This document shows, piece by piece, positions 8,420 through 18,800 of a DNA stretch of 64,000 bases; within the stretch, counting starts at the first letter, position 1, and each line of letters opens with the position of its first letter. This stretch comes from an uncultured Lachnospiraceae bacterium (lineage in GTDB: Bacteria; Bacillota; Clostridia; Lachnospirales; Lachnospiraceae). The translations under genes were made by a program, and so were the position numbers. Where the stretch lies: the NCBI GenBank assembly GCA_934432885.1, contig CAKRYY010000008.1:1-64000 (forward strand), in the 5' to 3' direction. A model generated the notes under the pieces. That model made no database searches. It saw nothing but the letters and a program-made list of their open reading frames with translations, and was not told where the DNA came from.

Positions 8420-9340
8420 TTATTCCAGACAGCTAAGCGGATTGACCGGAACGCCGTCCTTTGTCAGTTTGAAATAAACGTTGGGGCCTTCTTCACTGTA
8501 ATACTTGGTCGGTGCCGCCACCTTGCCAAGCACATCCCCTGCGCTTACCATATCACCCTGCAATACCATAATATCCTTTAACTGTCCGTAGGTCAATTCA
8601 TAACCATTTCCTATATCAATGGTAATTCCATGACCAAGCTGTGCATCCTCAAATACGGAAAGTACCCTGCCGTCTGCGGATGCTGTAATATTTTCCCCTT
8701 CAGAAGCCGCGATCACAATCGCAGGATTGTATTTATATTGCTGAAGCGTCGGGAAATATACGGTCTTATCCATGCTGTAATTGATTAACACATTGCCCGC
8801 TACCGGCCATCCCAGATTATCCCGTTCCTGAAAAGAAAGTGCTCTCGCAGCTTCCATGCCTGCCGTTTCAACTGCCACAGGCGCTTCATCCTGTGCGGAA
8901 GCGCTCATCTGCTCTGCTTCATCCTCCAGCGCTTTTTCCTTTTCCGAAAGGGCAATATCCTTGTTGGCGCTTTCCGTTTCTTCGTCCTTCGCTGTTTTTT
9001 CTTCCTTCACAGTATCCCAGCTATTTGTCACATCACCAGAGGACGCTTCCTGAAAATTCGGGTCATAATCCAAATCATTTCCCCTTGCAGTACTGTCTGC
9101 TGCATTTTCCTGCTTGACTGCGTCCGCAATTTCCAGTGTTTTATCCTCTGTCTTTTTTTCCAGCGCGCTCATATCGACAACATAACCGTCTTTTTCCGCC
9201 TCATTTTTTTCTTTTACATAAAAACCGGTCATGGTAAGCGCCGTCAGTACAAAGACTGAGGACGCCAGCATAATGATTCTTTCTTTTCGCATTGTGGAAT
9301 GTCTCCTTCTTGGAGTTCTCATATTTCTCATGTCTCTCAT
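8420..9340 (-). CDS. Membrane-anchored LytM/M23-fold protein with degenerate active site (SpoIIQ-like)
   Basis: I place the start at 9340 because GAGGTGAT lies just before that ATG; the open frame continues 39 codons upstream into repeat DNA without support. The 306-residue product has a basic N-terminus, one transmembrane segment (residues about 20-38), a long acidic, Glu/Ala-rich linker and a C-terminal M23 beta-barrel. The zinc ligands are missing: the usual HxGxD region reads YKYNPAIVIAA, and the usual HLHFE reads NVYFKLT. That matches the idea of a non-catalytic LytM protein such as Bacillus SpoIIQ, which bridges mother cell and forespore, but the SpoIIQ role is inference. Alternatives are a divisome regulator (EnvC/NlpD-like) or another envelope scaffold. 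Confidence 0.72.
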   Translation of the reverse strand: MRDMRNMRTPRRRHSTMRKERIIMLASSVFVLTALTMTGFYVKEKNEAEKDGYVVDMSALEKKTEDKTLEIADAVKQENAADSTARGNDLDYDPNFQEASSGDVTNSWDTVKEEKTAKDEETESANKDIALSEKEKALEDEAEQMSASAQDEAPVAVETAGMEAARALSFQERDNLGWPVAGNVLINYSMDKTVYFPTLQQYKYNPAIVIAASEGENITASADGRVLSVFEDAQLGHGITIDIGNGYELTYGQLKDIMVLQGDMVSAGDVLGKVAAPTKYYSEEGPNVYFKLTKDGVPVNPLSCLE

Positions 9341-9403
9341 GCTTATCACCTCAGTTCTAGTTTTCCCGCTTAAACCGGCTTTATTCACGCATTGTTTAAA
9401 AAA

Positions 9404-9479
9404 GAGTTTGCTCGCAAACTCTCTGCGCGCGAGCGGTGCCTGTAAGGCAAATTTCATCTCCGCGAGCTGCGCATTTTAT
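9404..9479. repeat. 76-bp interspersed repeat, copy 1
   Basis: Begins GAGTTTGCTCGCAAACTC, an inverted repeat, and ends CGCATTTTAT. It is nearly identical to 9575-9650 (one difference noted by eye) and related at the same length to 61035-61110. Confidence 0.85.
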
Positions 9480-9484
9480 AAAAT

Positions 9485-9506
9485 AGAATCCTGCTTGCAG
9501 GATTCT
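9485..9506. repeat. Short inverted repeat between the two 76-bp copies
   Basis: AGAATCCTG and CAGGATTCT are arms around a short CTTG loop. Its AATAGAATCCTGC beginning recurs near 21271 after pncB, so it may be a piece of the same dispersed repeat family. Confidence 0.6.
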
Positions 9507-9574
9507 CCGCCTGCTGTGGGTCGTTTTAACGACTCTATTCATTTCCGCCGCAGTGCGCTCCACTTTCTAAAATA

Positions 9575-9650
9575 GAGTTTGCTCGCAAACTCTCTACGCG
9601 CGAGCGGTGCCTGTAAGGCAAATTTCATCTCCGCGAGCTGCGCATTTTAT
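9575..9650. repeat. 76-bp interspersed repeat, copy 2
   Basis: Same orientation as copy 1, 171 bp downstream of it. Together they bracket a palindrome-rich 95-bp segment. No open reading frame of note lies inside. Confidence 0.85.
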
Positions 9651-9655
9651 TTTGT

Positions 9656-9687
9656 GTAATAGGAAATTCTTCTGAATTTCCTATTAC
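9656..9687. repeat. 13-bp-arm inverted repeat
   Basis: GTAATAGGAAATT (9656-9668) is the exact reverse complement of AATTTCCTATTAC (9675-9687) with a six-base loop. It lies just beyond the terminator of the calcium-loop protein gene. Confidence 0.75.
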
Positions 9688-9691
9688 ATAA

Positions 9692-9724
9692 AAAAGAACT
9701 GTCCTATGAAAGAACAGTTCTTTT
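9692..9724. terminator. Bidirectional intrinsic terminator
   Basis: AAAAGAACTGT (9692-9702) pairs with ACAGTTCTTTT (9714-9724). Read leftward it ends the gene at 9765 and is followed by a U-rich run. The region 9341-9764 otherwise holds only repeats and no supported gene. Confidence 0.85.
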
Positions 9725-9764
9725 ATTATGTGTTTTTTCTATGTATTTATAAATGATAAAAATA

Positions 9765-10835
9765 TTATTGCTTTACCAGATCAACATGCTGTACTGTACC
9801 GACGCCTCCATTTTCATACAGGAAAATTCCTGTATTCCGTATAAATGCATTGGCGCGCCCTACCTGCTTTGACTGCAATGAAAAATCTGTTGACTGATTC
9901 TGAAGACCGATTGCTCCGACACCTTTCTCAGAAATATGATACAGCCTGTCCTTTCCGTTTTCATCCTTTGTCCAGATCAAAAGCTTTTCCCAGATTGCAT
10001 CATTTTCATCTATCCAGCCGTTGCCATCGTCGTCATACTGCGTAAGGTCGGCAAAGCCATTGCCCGACTGGGGTCCAAACAGCTCCGTTCCGTCGTTTAT
10101 GACACCATCGCCATTTTTATCAATCGCCAGATAACCGCTGCCGCTTCCAAGCTGCGATACATTTTCCAGAATGCCATCGCCGTCAATATCAAACAGAAAC
10201 TTCTGGTCTGATACAGATGCCACATCACTATCCAGATTGATGACAAGCGGGTCGCAGGTGCTTATATTCTGCTGCAGCATCTTATAGCTCTGCTTATAAG
10301 TCGCCTCAAAACGCCGACTCATTTCCATTTCAAGACCAAAGGTAATCCTTCTGCCGTCTGCCGTTACGACCTCTCCCTCTGTCCGGAAGGAAGTCTCTTC
10401 CTCCTCCACATAGGTTTCACTGACTGACACCTCTGTCATTGTCGTCGTAACCTCTCCGGTGCTGGTCAATAGGCTATCTTTATCATTACCCGACTTGAGC
10501 CCAAATAAACCCATCAGATACTGGATGCACTGCTGCCGTATCCGGTCAAGAACCTCCGCTTCACTGCGGCTGGAAATCCTCGTAAGGCTTGCAGGGCGAA
10601 AATAATTCTGCAGGGGCGTCTGCGCCTCGCTTTCTGTCTCTGCCTTCGTCTTTGTTTCAGAATTTTTATCGGTATTTTCCTCTTTGCCCTGAAGCAAATC
10701 CCGATAAGTCAGGTAGCCTTCCCTCCGTTGCAGGCTGCCCGAATACGTCCGGCTCTTTACGCCAAACGTCTTTTTTGATTCAGAAGTATACCTTCTGGCG
10801 GACTCCATTCCTATTGTACTGGAACTTATTCGCAA
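9765..10835 (-). CDS. Protein with three EF-hand-like calcium-binding loops, function unknown
   Basis: A 356-residue protein with no signal peptide or membrane segment. I accept the TTG start at 10835 because AGGAGG lies five bases before it; the next ATG, nine codons on, has no such site. Residues about 1-120 are low-complexity and Ser/Thr/Glu/Lys-rich. A middle part about 120-210 is rich in Thr, Ser and Glu. Residues about 225-300 contain DIDGDGILE, DKNGDGVINDGTELFG and DDDGNGWIDENDA, loops of the EF-hand/dockerin type spaced about 30 residues apart. The DGTELFG continuation occurs in bacterial calcium-binding repeat proteins often annotated only as hypothetical or VCBS-like. No partner is evident; it has its own terminator. 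Confidence 0.75.
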   Translation of the reverse strand: MRISSSTIGMESARRYTSESKKTFGVKSRTYSGSLQRREGYLTYRDLLQGKEENTDKNSETKTKAETESEAQTPLQNYFRPASLTRISSRSEAEVLDRIRQQCIQYLMGLFGLKSGNDKDSLLTSTGEVTTTMTEVSVSETYVEEEETSFRTEGEVVTADGRRITFGLEMEMSRRFEATYKQSYKMLQQNISTCDPLVINLDSDVASVSDQKFLFDIDGDGILENVSQLGSGSGYLAIDKNGDGVINDGTELFGPQSGNGFADLTQYDDDGNGWIDENDAIWEKLLIWTKDENGKDRLYHISEKGVGAIGLQNQSTDFSLQSKQVGRANAFIRNTGIFLYENGGVGTVQHVDLVKQ

Positions 10836-10923
10836 ATTTTCCTCCTGTCAATGTCCATATAGTTTGAAAGCACGCGCATGACTCTCTGTTTTCTATATCG
10901 ACACCGCAGGAGGAAAACTTTAG

Positions 10924-13230
10924 TTACTCTGCTGTCGTCAGCTTTTTAGAATTGTAATTGATAAGGCAGCCGCTTAAGATAATCTGCCGCTCCTCATCCG
11001 TCATGTCCGAAAGCCGCAGGGTAAAGGGCTTTAATGCGCCATCCTTTACGACATACGCGCAAATCTCACTGTCTGCACGTTCAACTGCACTGCGGATACC
11101 CGGCAAGAAGATATAATCAAGGTCCTTAAAGGGAAGCTCGCCCCTGTCAATCATAAATGGCAGCATACCCCAGTTAATCAGGTTGGAACGGTATCTCTTT
11201 GTTGCATACTCGTTGGCAATATTTGCCCAGCCGCCAAGCACCTTCTGACAGGAAGCTGCCTGCTCTCTTGCAGAACCGTCACCCGGTTTCACTGCAAAAA
11301 TCGTAGAACCATAGCCCATATTGCCCTTGCCTGCCTCCGGGAACTGCGTATTTACCACAGCCATAATTTCCTTAAGCTCCGGCTTTGCCTCAAGCGGACA
11401 TTTTCCTTCCATGACTGCCGTCTGTGCTGTCTGAATATCCTTAGCCAGCCCAACATACGCCGGCACCTTTCTGGAAAGCGTAAACTCTGCCAGTCCAAGA
11501 GGATTGGAGCGGTAAGAGGACGTCTCACCAGAAGGAATCAGCTCGTCTGTCGTTGTAACCGGGTCATGAATCTCCGCTACCACCCGCAGCAGCATATTTT
11601 CCGGCAGAGCGGTCATCTTCGGCCAGTCCTTGATATTAGGGCCAAGCTGAATCTCAACCGATGGGTCCGCCACGCCCTTGGAATCAAAGACACGGTTTTC
11701 ATAAATTTTAGAATCAAAATAATACTGATAGTGGTTAAACGGTGCGTCAAACTCTGTTGCCGGTGTCAGTTCACCCTTGTTTGCAGCTGTTGCCGCAATC
11801 GAGCGCGCATCCATGAGCGCAACTGATGCAATCTGGCCATTCTGAAGCTTCGAGCCTTCACGGTTGGGGAAGTTCCTTGTAGAATGGCGGATGCTGAACG
11901 CATTGTTTGCCGGTGTATCGCCTGCACCAAAGCACGGACCGCAAAATGCCGTCTTGAGCACTGCGCCTGTCTCTAAAATAGTAGCAGCGCAGCCATTTTT
12001 AATCAGTTCCATATAAATCGGCATAGAAGCCGGATATACACTCAGCGTAAAGCCGTCATGTCCAATATTATGACCTTTCAGGATGTCCGCTGCCGCACAG
12101 ATATTTTCGAAGCCGCCGCCCGCGCAGCCTGCAATGATTCCCTGATCCACATAAAATTTGCCGTCACGCACCTTGTCCCGCAGAGAATAAGGCACTGCGC
12201 CGTCAAGGCTTACCTGTGCGCGCTTCTCCACATCCGCAAGGACATCATCCAGATTGCGTCTTACTTCATCAATGGTATAGGTATTGCTCGGATGGAACGG
12301 CATGGCGACCATCGGCTCTACCTTATCCAGATCTACCGTTATCATACCGTCATAGTAAGCAACCTCACCCGGTGCCAGAAGCGCAAAATCTTCTTTTCTG
12401 CCATGAATCTCATAAAATTCACGAATAACATCATCTGTTTTCCAGATAGAAGAAAGGCAGGTCGTCTCCGTTGTCATAACATCAACGCCGATTCTGAAGT
12501 CAGCGCTCAGCTTTTCCACGCCCGGTCCGACAAATTCCATAACCTTATTGTTTACATAGCCGTTTGCAAAAACCTTGCCGATAATCGCAAGCGCAACGTC
12601 CTGCGGACCAACGCCCTTTTTCGGCTCTCCCTTTAAGTAAACGCCTACCACCTGTGGCATATTGATGTCATAGGTCTGGTTCAGAAGCTGCTTTACAAGC
12701 TCCGGTCCGCCCTCGCCCATCGCCATTGTTCCAAGTGCGCCATAGCGGGTATGGCTGTCAGAACCGAGAATCATCTTGCCGCCGCCTGCAAGCATTTCTC
12801 TCGCAAACTGGTGAATAACCGCCTGATGAGGCGGAACATATACGCCGCCATACTTCTTTGCGCAGGTCAGTCCAAATATATGGTCATCCTCGTTAATCGT
12901 ACCGCCTACTGCACAAAGGGAATTGTGGCAGTTTGTCAAAACGTAGGGCATCGGAAATTTTTCCAGTCCTGACGCCCTTGCCGTCTGAATAATTCCTACA
13001 AATGTAATATCATGGGAAGTCAGCTTGTCAAAGCGGATTTTCAGCTTATCCATGCTTCCGGAGGTATTGTGGCTCTCCAAAATACCATACGCCATCGTCT
13101 GCTTTGCAGCTTCCTCTTTTGTGATTTCCTTTCCTGTCAGGCTCTTTATCTCCTGCAGCGCCTGTGCGGAGTCCTCTACGACCTTATCGCCGCCTACCAG
13201 ATAAGCGCCGCCTGCCGATAATCCTATCAT
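10924..13230 (-). CDS. Aconitase-superfamily hydratase (YbhJ-like)
   Basis: I choose the ATG at 13230, with GGAGG ten bases upstream, over a TTG two bases from that site. The 768-residue protein has the three-domain [4Fe-4S] core followed by a swivelling domain. The probable cluster ligands are Cys in the [11 protein letters not shown] block and the two Cys in [30 protein letters not shown] and [14 protein letters not shown] are standard aconitase-superfamily segments. It resembles E. coli YbhJ-type hydratases more than citrate-cycle aconitase by overall pattern, so I do not call it acnA or acnB. No citrate synthase or isocitrate dehydrogenase is nearby. It begins 15 bases after glgP, so it is probably read through from it. 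Confidence 0.8.
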   Translation of the reverse strand: MIGLSAGGAYLVGGDKVVEDSAQALQEIKSLTGKEITKEEAAKQTMAYGILESHNTSGSMDKLKIRFDKLTSHDITFVGIIQTARASGLEKFPMPYVLTNCHNSLCAVGGTINEDDHIFGLTCAKKYGGVYVPPHQAVIHQFAREMLAGGGKMILGSDSHTRYGALGTMAMGEGGPELVKQLLNQTYDINMPQVVGVYLKGEPKKGVGPQDVALAIIGKVFANGYVNNKVMEFVGPGVEKLSADFRIGVDVMTTETTCLSSIWKTDDVIREFYEIHGRKEDFALLAPGEVAYYDGMITVDLDKVEPMVAMPFHPSNTYTIDEVRRNLDDVLADVEKRAQVSLDGAVPYSLRDKVRDGKFYVDQGIIAGCAGGGFENICAAADILKGHNIGHDGFTLSVYPASMPIYMELIKNGCAATILETGAVLKTAFCGPCFGAGDTPANNAFSIRHSTRNFPNREGSKLQNGQIASVALMDARSIAATAANKGELTPATEFDAPFNHYQYYFDSKIYENRVFDSKGVADPSVEIQLGPNIKDWPKMTALPENMLLRVVAEIHDPVTTTDELIPSGETSSYRSNPLGLAEFTLSRKVPAYVGLAKDIQTAQTAVMEGKCPLEAKPELKEIMAVVNTQFPEAGKGNMGYGSTIFAVKPGDGSAREQAASCQKVLGGWANIANEYATKRYRSNLINWGMLPFMIDRGELPFKDLDYIFLPGIRSAVERADSEICAYVVKDGALKPFTLRLSDMTDEERQIILSGCLINYNSKKLTTAE

Positions 13231-13245
13231 ATCCTGCAAATCCTC

Positions 13246-15720
13246 CTATTTATTCAAAACAACCTTATCAAGATGCCAGATTTCATCCACATATTCCTGA
13301 ATGGTGCGGTCAGAGGTAAACTTGCCGGAGCATGCTACATTCAGAATTGCGCTCTTTGCCCATGCCGCCTCGTCACGATAAGCTGCCTCTACCTTCTTCT
13401 GTGCCTCTGCATAAGAACGGAAATCCTTCAAAATAAAGTAGGTATCTGCTCTTGCCGTGCAGAGCGTATTGAGCAGAGAGTTGTATAAATCGCGGAAAAG
13501 CTCCGGATTTTCCGGTGAAAAGGTACCGTTAATCAACTGCATCAAAACTCTACGGATGTCAGGGTCATTGTTGAAAATCTCCATCGGGTCATAGCCGCCA
13601 TAATTTTCATACTGGATAACCTCGTCTGAGCTGAGTCCGAAAATAAAGGCATTTTCTGCGCCTACTTCTTCTACGATTTCCACATTTGCACCGTCCATCG
13701 TACCAAGCGTCAGTGCACCGTTCAGCATAAATTTCATATTTCCGGTACCAGAAGCCTCTTTGCTGGCTGTAGAAATCTGCTCAGATACATCTGCTGCAGC
13801 AAAAATCCATTCTGCATTGGAAACTCTGTAATTTTCAATAAAGACAACCTTAATTTTTCCGTTAATATCCGGGTCGTTATTTACCACATCGGCTACGGAG
13901 TTAATCAACTTGATTGTCAGCTTTGCATTTTTATAACCAGCAGCCGCCTTTGCTCCGAAAATAAAGGTACGCGGATAGAAATCCATCTGCGGATTGTCCT
14001 TAAGCTGATTGTAAAGGTACATAACATGCAGAATGTTAAGAAGCTGTCTCTTGTATTCATGCAGACGCTTTACCTGCACATCAAAAATAGAACGCGGGTC
14101 TACCTCAATTCCATTATGCTCTCTGATATAGGCAGCAAGACGAACCTTATTGCGGTATTTGATATTCATAAATTCATGTTGCGCCTTCTTATCATCTGCA
14201 TAAAGCGCAAGCTTGTGAATTGCCGGCAAATCCGTAATCCACGCATCGCCTACACGCTCTGTTACCCACTTTGCAAGCAGCGGATTGCCGTGCAGCAGGA
14301 AACGTCTCTGTGTAATGCCGTTGGTCTTGTTGTTAAATTTCTCCGGCATCATCTCGTAGAAATCCTTCAGCTCCTGTTTCTTCAGAATTTCTGTATGCAG
14401 CCTTGCCACACCGTTCACTGAATAGCCTGCTGCGATTGCAAGATGCGCCATCTTAACCTGTCCGTCATAAATAATTGCCATCTTTGCAATCTTTTCCTGG
14501 TTGCCCGGATAACGCGCCTGAATATCCTGAATAAATCTGCGGTTGATTTCCTCAATAATCTGATAGATACGGGGCAGCAGTCTGGAGAACAGCTCAATCG
14601 GCCATTTCTCAAGTGCTTCCGCCATAATCGTATGGTTGGTATAAGCACAGGTTTTGGTTGTTACATTCCATGCTTCATCCCAGGTCAGATAATATTCATC
14701 CATCAGAACACGCATCAGCTCAGCAACTGCAACAGTCGGGTGCGTATCATTTAACTGGAAGGTCGCTTTTTCATAGAATTTGCGAACATCCGTATGGTTT
14801 TTCATATATTTGGAAACAGCCTCCTGCACGGATGCAGAAATAAAGAAATACTGCTGTTTCAGACGCAGTTCCTTGCCTGCGTAGTGGTTATCGTTAGGAT
14901 AGAGTACCTCTACAATGTTTCTTGCAAGGTTTTCCTGCTCTACCGCCTTCTGATAATCGCCCTTGTCAAAGGAGTCAAGCTGGAAGCACTCAACCGGCTG
15001 TGCATCCCAGATTCTTAAGGTATTTACGATTCCATTTCCATAGCCTACGATGGGCATATCATAAGGAACGGCTTTCACAGACTGGTAACCCTCCTGAATG
15101 AAGTGCTGTCTGCCATTTTCATCCGTCCGTACCGTCACATAACCGCCAAATTTTACTTCCTTTGCATATTCAGGTCTGTGCAGTTCAAACGGATTGCCGT
15201 TAACCAGCCAGTTGTCCGGCACCTCTACCTGATAGCCGTCACGGATTTCCTGACGGAACATACCATAGCGGTAACGGATGCCGCAGCCATAAGCCGCATA
15301 GCCAAGCGTTGCAAGAGAGTCCAAAAAGCAGGCTGCCAGACGTCCGAGTCCGCCGTTTCCAAGAGCTGCATCCGGCTCCTGATCCTCAACCAGATTGATG
15401 TCTACGCCCAATTCCTCAAGCGCCTGCGCTGCCTCATCATACGCGCGGAGGTTTATCATATTGTTGCCAAGCGCACGTCCCATCAAAAATTCCATTGACA
15501 TGTAATAAACGATTTTAACGTCTTTTTTCTCATATTCCTTCTGCGTATCCATCCAGTTATCTACGATGGCATCCTTAATCGCATAGGAAACCGCCTGAAA
15601 AATCTGCTGCTGGGAAGCCTCCTCCAGCGTTTTGCGGTATAAGGTCTTAACGTTATACACAACGCTTCTCTTAAACAGCTCTTTGTCGAACAGCTTCTTT
15701 TTTTCCTGCTTTTTTAACAT
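13246..15720 (-). CDS. glgP: Glycogen/starch/alpha-glucan phosphorylase
   Basis: This 824-residue enzyme releases glucose-1-phosphate from alpha-1,4-glucans using pyridoxal phosphate. Typical blocks are NGGLGRLAACFLDSLATL (substrate and PLP region, residues about 107-125), FQLNDTHPTVAVAELMR, the VKRLHEYKRQLLN segment, and EASGTGNMKFMLNGALTLGT, which carries the conserved PLP-site Lys. The frame extends 30 codons upstream, but the ATG at 15720 with AGGAGG before it is the credible start; the extension crosses the ileS terminator. Together with glgC and glgD at 32-34 kb the cell can both make and break glycogen. The hydratase gene follows closely. Confidence 0.95.
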   Translation of the reverse strand: MLKKQEKKKLFDKELFKRSVVYNVKTLYRKTLEEASQQQIFQAVSYAIKDAIVDNWMDTQKEYEKKDVKIVYYMSMEFLMGRALGNNMINLRAYDEAAQALEELGVDINLVEDQEPDAALGNGGLGRLAACFLDSLATLGYAAYGCGIRYRYGMFRQEIRDGYQVEVPDNWLVNGNPFELHRPEYAKEVKFGGYVTVRTDENGRQHFIQEGYQSVKAVPYDMPIVGYGNGIVNTLRIWDAQPVECFQLDSFDKGDYQKAVEQENLARNIVEVLYPNDNHYAGKELRLKQQYFFISASVQEAVSKYMKNHTDVRKFYEKATFQLNDTHPTVAVAELMRVLMDEYYLTWDEAWNVTTKTCAYTNHTIMAEALEKWPIELFSRLLPRIYQIIEEINRRFIQDIQARYPGNQEKIAKMAIIYDGQVKMAHLAIAAGYSVNGVARLHTEILKKQELKDFYEMMPEKFNNKTNGITQRRFLLHGNPLLAKWVTERVGDAWITDLPAIHKLALYADDKKAQHEFMNIKYRNKVRLAAYIREHNGIEVDPRSIFDVQVKRLHEYKRQLLNILHVMYLYNQLKDNPQMDFYPRTFIFGAKAAAGYKNAKLTIKLINSVADVVNNDPDINGKIKVVFIENYRVSNAEWIFAAADVSEQISTASKEASGTGNMKFMLNGALTLGTMDGANVEIVEEVGAENAFIFGLSSDEVIQYENYGGYDPMEIFNNDPDIRRVLMQLINGTFSPENPELFRDLYNSLLNTLCTARADTYFILKDFRSYAEAQKKVEAAYRDEAAWAKSAILNVACSGKFTSDRTIQEYVDEIWHLDKVVLNK

Positions 15721-15771
15721 AACATCCTCCTCTGTGCTATATGCTTGTAGCCGCCCATCAGCCCTGACAGG

Positions 15772-15808
15772 CAAAAGGTTCTGGTCTGCGGTGTGCGTGC
15801 CAGAACCC
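15772..15808 (-). terminator. Intrinsic terminator after ileS
   Basis: Read leftward, GGTTCTGG (complement of 15800-15807) pairs with CCAGAACC (complement of 15777-15784), followed by UUUU. It lies between the ileS stop and glgP. Confidence 0.8.
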
Positions 15809-15854
15809 ATTTGCGTTTATTTTATCATGTTTATTTAAAAAGGGAAAGAAGCGT

Positions 15855-18800
15855 TTATTTCTTTTGTACGCCAATCTTTACTGTTTCTCCGTTGATGCTC
15901 CATTCCTTTGCATCCGCAGCTTCCTTATCATAGAGGATTTCATCCGCCAGAACTTTGGCTGCGATGCTGCTTTCATTCTTTTTCACGATTTCTTCCAGCT
16001 TTGCATTGCCCTGCATTGCTACTGTGATGTGGTCCATAACCTCAAAGCCCGCATCCTTACGCATGGTCTGAATCTTGCTGATGATTTCGTAAACAAAGCC
16101 TTCCTCAATCAGTTCTTTGGAAAGATTGGTATCCAGTACAACCGTAATGCCGCCATAGCTCTCAGATACAAAGCCTTCTACCTGCGCTGCGTCAATTAAA
16201 AGGTCATCCTTTTCCAGTACCTCTTCTTTGCCGTCCAGCGTAATGGTAAGCGTTCCTTTTTCGTTGATTTCATCCATTGCTGCATTGCCGTTAAGACCTG
16301 CAAGCACCTCTTTTAAGGCATTTAACTGCTTTCCAAAGCGTTTGCCCAGCGTACGGAGCTGTGGTTTGAAGGTATAGGAGGTAAAATCCCTTACATCCTG
16401 AGAATAGATAACCTCTTTTACATTCAGCTCGTCTTCAATGATTTCCTTATAGAAGTCAGAAAGTTCTTCCTGTGCCTTAACATACATTCTGCCAATCGGC
16501 TGACGATTTTTGATATTTGCGGTGTTTCTTGCCGCACGTCCGAGAACGACTGTCTCCAGAACAGCTTCCATATCCTCTTCCAGCTTTTTATCAATCATTG
16601 CCGCATCCACAGTCGGGAAGTCACACAGATGGATACTCTCCGGTGCGCTCTCATCCAGACCTCTGACAAGGTTCTGATAAATCTCCTCTGTCATGAACGG
16701 AATCATCGGCGCTGCAGCCTTTGCCACCGTTACCAGTGCAGTATATAAGGTCATGTAAGCGTTAATCTTATCCTGCTCCATACCCTTTGCCCAGAAACGC
16801 TCTCTGCCGCGGCGTACATACCAGTTACTCATTTCATCCACAAAGTCCTGAAGCGCACGCGCTGCTTCCGGAATCCTGTAGTTTGCCAGATTGTTGTCCA
16901 CATCTCCAACAAGTGTATTCAATTTGGATAACAGCCATTTATCCATAACGGAAAGCTTGTCATATTCCAGCTTATATTTGGTTGCATCAAACTGGTCAAT
17001 ATTCGCATACAGTACGAAGAATGCGTAGGTATTCCACAGCGTACCCATAAATTTACGCTGTCCCTCCATAACTGCTTTTCCATGGAAACGATTCGGCAGC
17101 CATGGTGCGGAATTGATATAGAAATACCAGCGGATTGCATCTGCACCATACTGTGCAAGTGCATCAAACGGGTCTACTGCATTGCCCTTGGACTTACTCA
17201 TCTTCTGACCGTTTTCGTCCTGTACATGTCCAAGCACGATTACATTTTCATAAGGCGCTTTGTGGAACAGCAGCGTAGACTCTGCCAGCAGGGAATAGAA
17301 CCAGCCTCTGGTCTGGTCTACCGCCTCTGAAATAAACTGTGCCGGGAACTGCTGCTCAAACAGTTCTTTATTTTCAAATGGATAATGATGCTGTGCAAAA
17401 GGCATTGCACCGGAATCAAACCAGCAGTCAATTACCTCCGGTACACGGTGCATATCCTTACCGCATTTCGGACATTTGATTGTGATCGCATCGATATAAG
17501 GTCTATGCAGCTCTACGGTCTGTGCTTCCTTATTGCTGCTCATCTCTTCCAGCTCTTTTCTGCTGCCGATGGCGTGCATGCAGCCACATTCACATTCCCA
17601 GATATTAAGCGGTGTACCCCAGTAACGGTTTCTGGAAATACCCCAGTCCTGAATATTTTCCAGCCAGTCGCCAAAGCGTCCCTTGCCGATAGATTCCGGA
17701 ATCCAGTTAATTGTATTATTGTTCTTTATCAGCTCATCCTTGACCGCAGTCATCTTGATGAACCAGGATTCTCTTGCATAATAGATAAGCGGTGTGTCAC
17801 ATCTCCAGCAGAACGGATAATCATGTTCAAACTTCGGTGCGTCAAAGAGCTTTCCTTCCTTATCAAGGTCCTTCAATACCTCCGGGTCCGCATCCTTAAC
17901 AAACATGCCTGCATACGGCGTTTCCTTCGTCAAATCACCCTTGCCGTCTACAAACTGTACGAAAGGAAGGTCATATTTTCTGCCAACCTGGGCATCATCC
18001 TCACCAAATGCCGGTGCAATATGAACGATTCCAGTACCATCTGTCATTGTGACATAGGTGTCACATACTACATAATGACCCTTTTTATTCTGTTTTGCAG
18101 CCGCTTCTCCTGCACAGGCAAAAAGCGGTTCATATTCGCGGTATTCAAGGTCTTTTCCTTCATAGGTTTCCAGTACCTCGTAAGCAGGCTTTCCGTTTTC
18201 TTCATCTGCAAGCTTGCCAAGCACCTTATCCAAAAGCGCCTGCGCCATATAATAGGTATAACCATCAGCCGCCTTTACTTTTACATAAGTCTCCTGCGGA
18301 TTCACGCAGAGCGCAACGTTAGACGGCAGCGTCCATGGTGTTGTCGTCCATGCAAGGAAATACGCATCCTCACCCACAGCCTTAAAGCGTACCACTGCGG
18401 AACGCTCCTTAACCGCTTTATAGCCCTGTGCAACCTCGTGAGAGGACAGCGGCGTACCGCAGCGCGGGCAATAGGGAACAATCTTAAAGCCCTTGTATAA
18501 CAGTCCTTTGTCCCAGATTTCCTTTAAAGCCCACCACTCGGATTCGATATAATCGTCATGATAAGTAACATACGGGTCATCCATATCTGCCCAGAATCCA
18601 ACGGTTGCGGAAAAGTCCTCCCACATGCCCTTGTATTTCCAGACACTTTCCTTACACTTGGTAATAAATGGCGCAAGACCGTATTCTTCAATCTGTTCCT
18701 TGCCATCCAGTCCAAGCAGCTTCTCTACTTCAAGCTCCACCGGAAGTCCATGTGTATCCCAGCCTGCTTTTCTAGGAACCATGTAGCCCTTCATGGTACG

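Noticed and set aside
9341-9457. N-terminal 39-codon extension of the LytM-like gene
   Set aside because: It runs into the 76-bp repeat, has no ribosome site and no sensible signal sequence; the ATG at 9340 has an excellent site.
9404-9650. CRISPR array
   Set aside because: The repeat unit is 76 bp with only two copies here and no uniform spacers, and no cas genes are present.
10924-13230. Citrate-cycle aconitase (acnA)
   Set aside because: The overall pattern is closer to YbhJ-type hydratases, and no citrate-cycle genes are nearby.
15721-15810. N-terminal extension of glycogen phosphorylase
   Set aside because: It would translate through the ileS terminator; the ATG at 15720 has AGGAGG and the normal family start.
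17385-18500. 371-codon rightward frame inside ileS
   Set aside because: It is antisense to a highly conserved synthetase gene, lacks a ribosome site and has no recognisable protein features.
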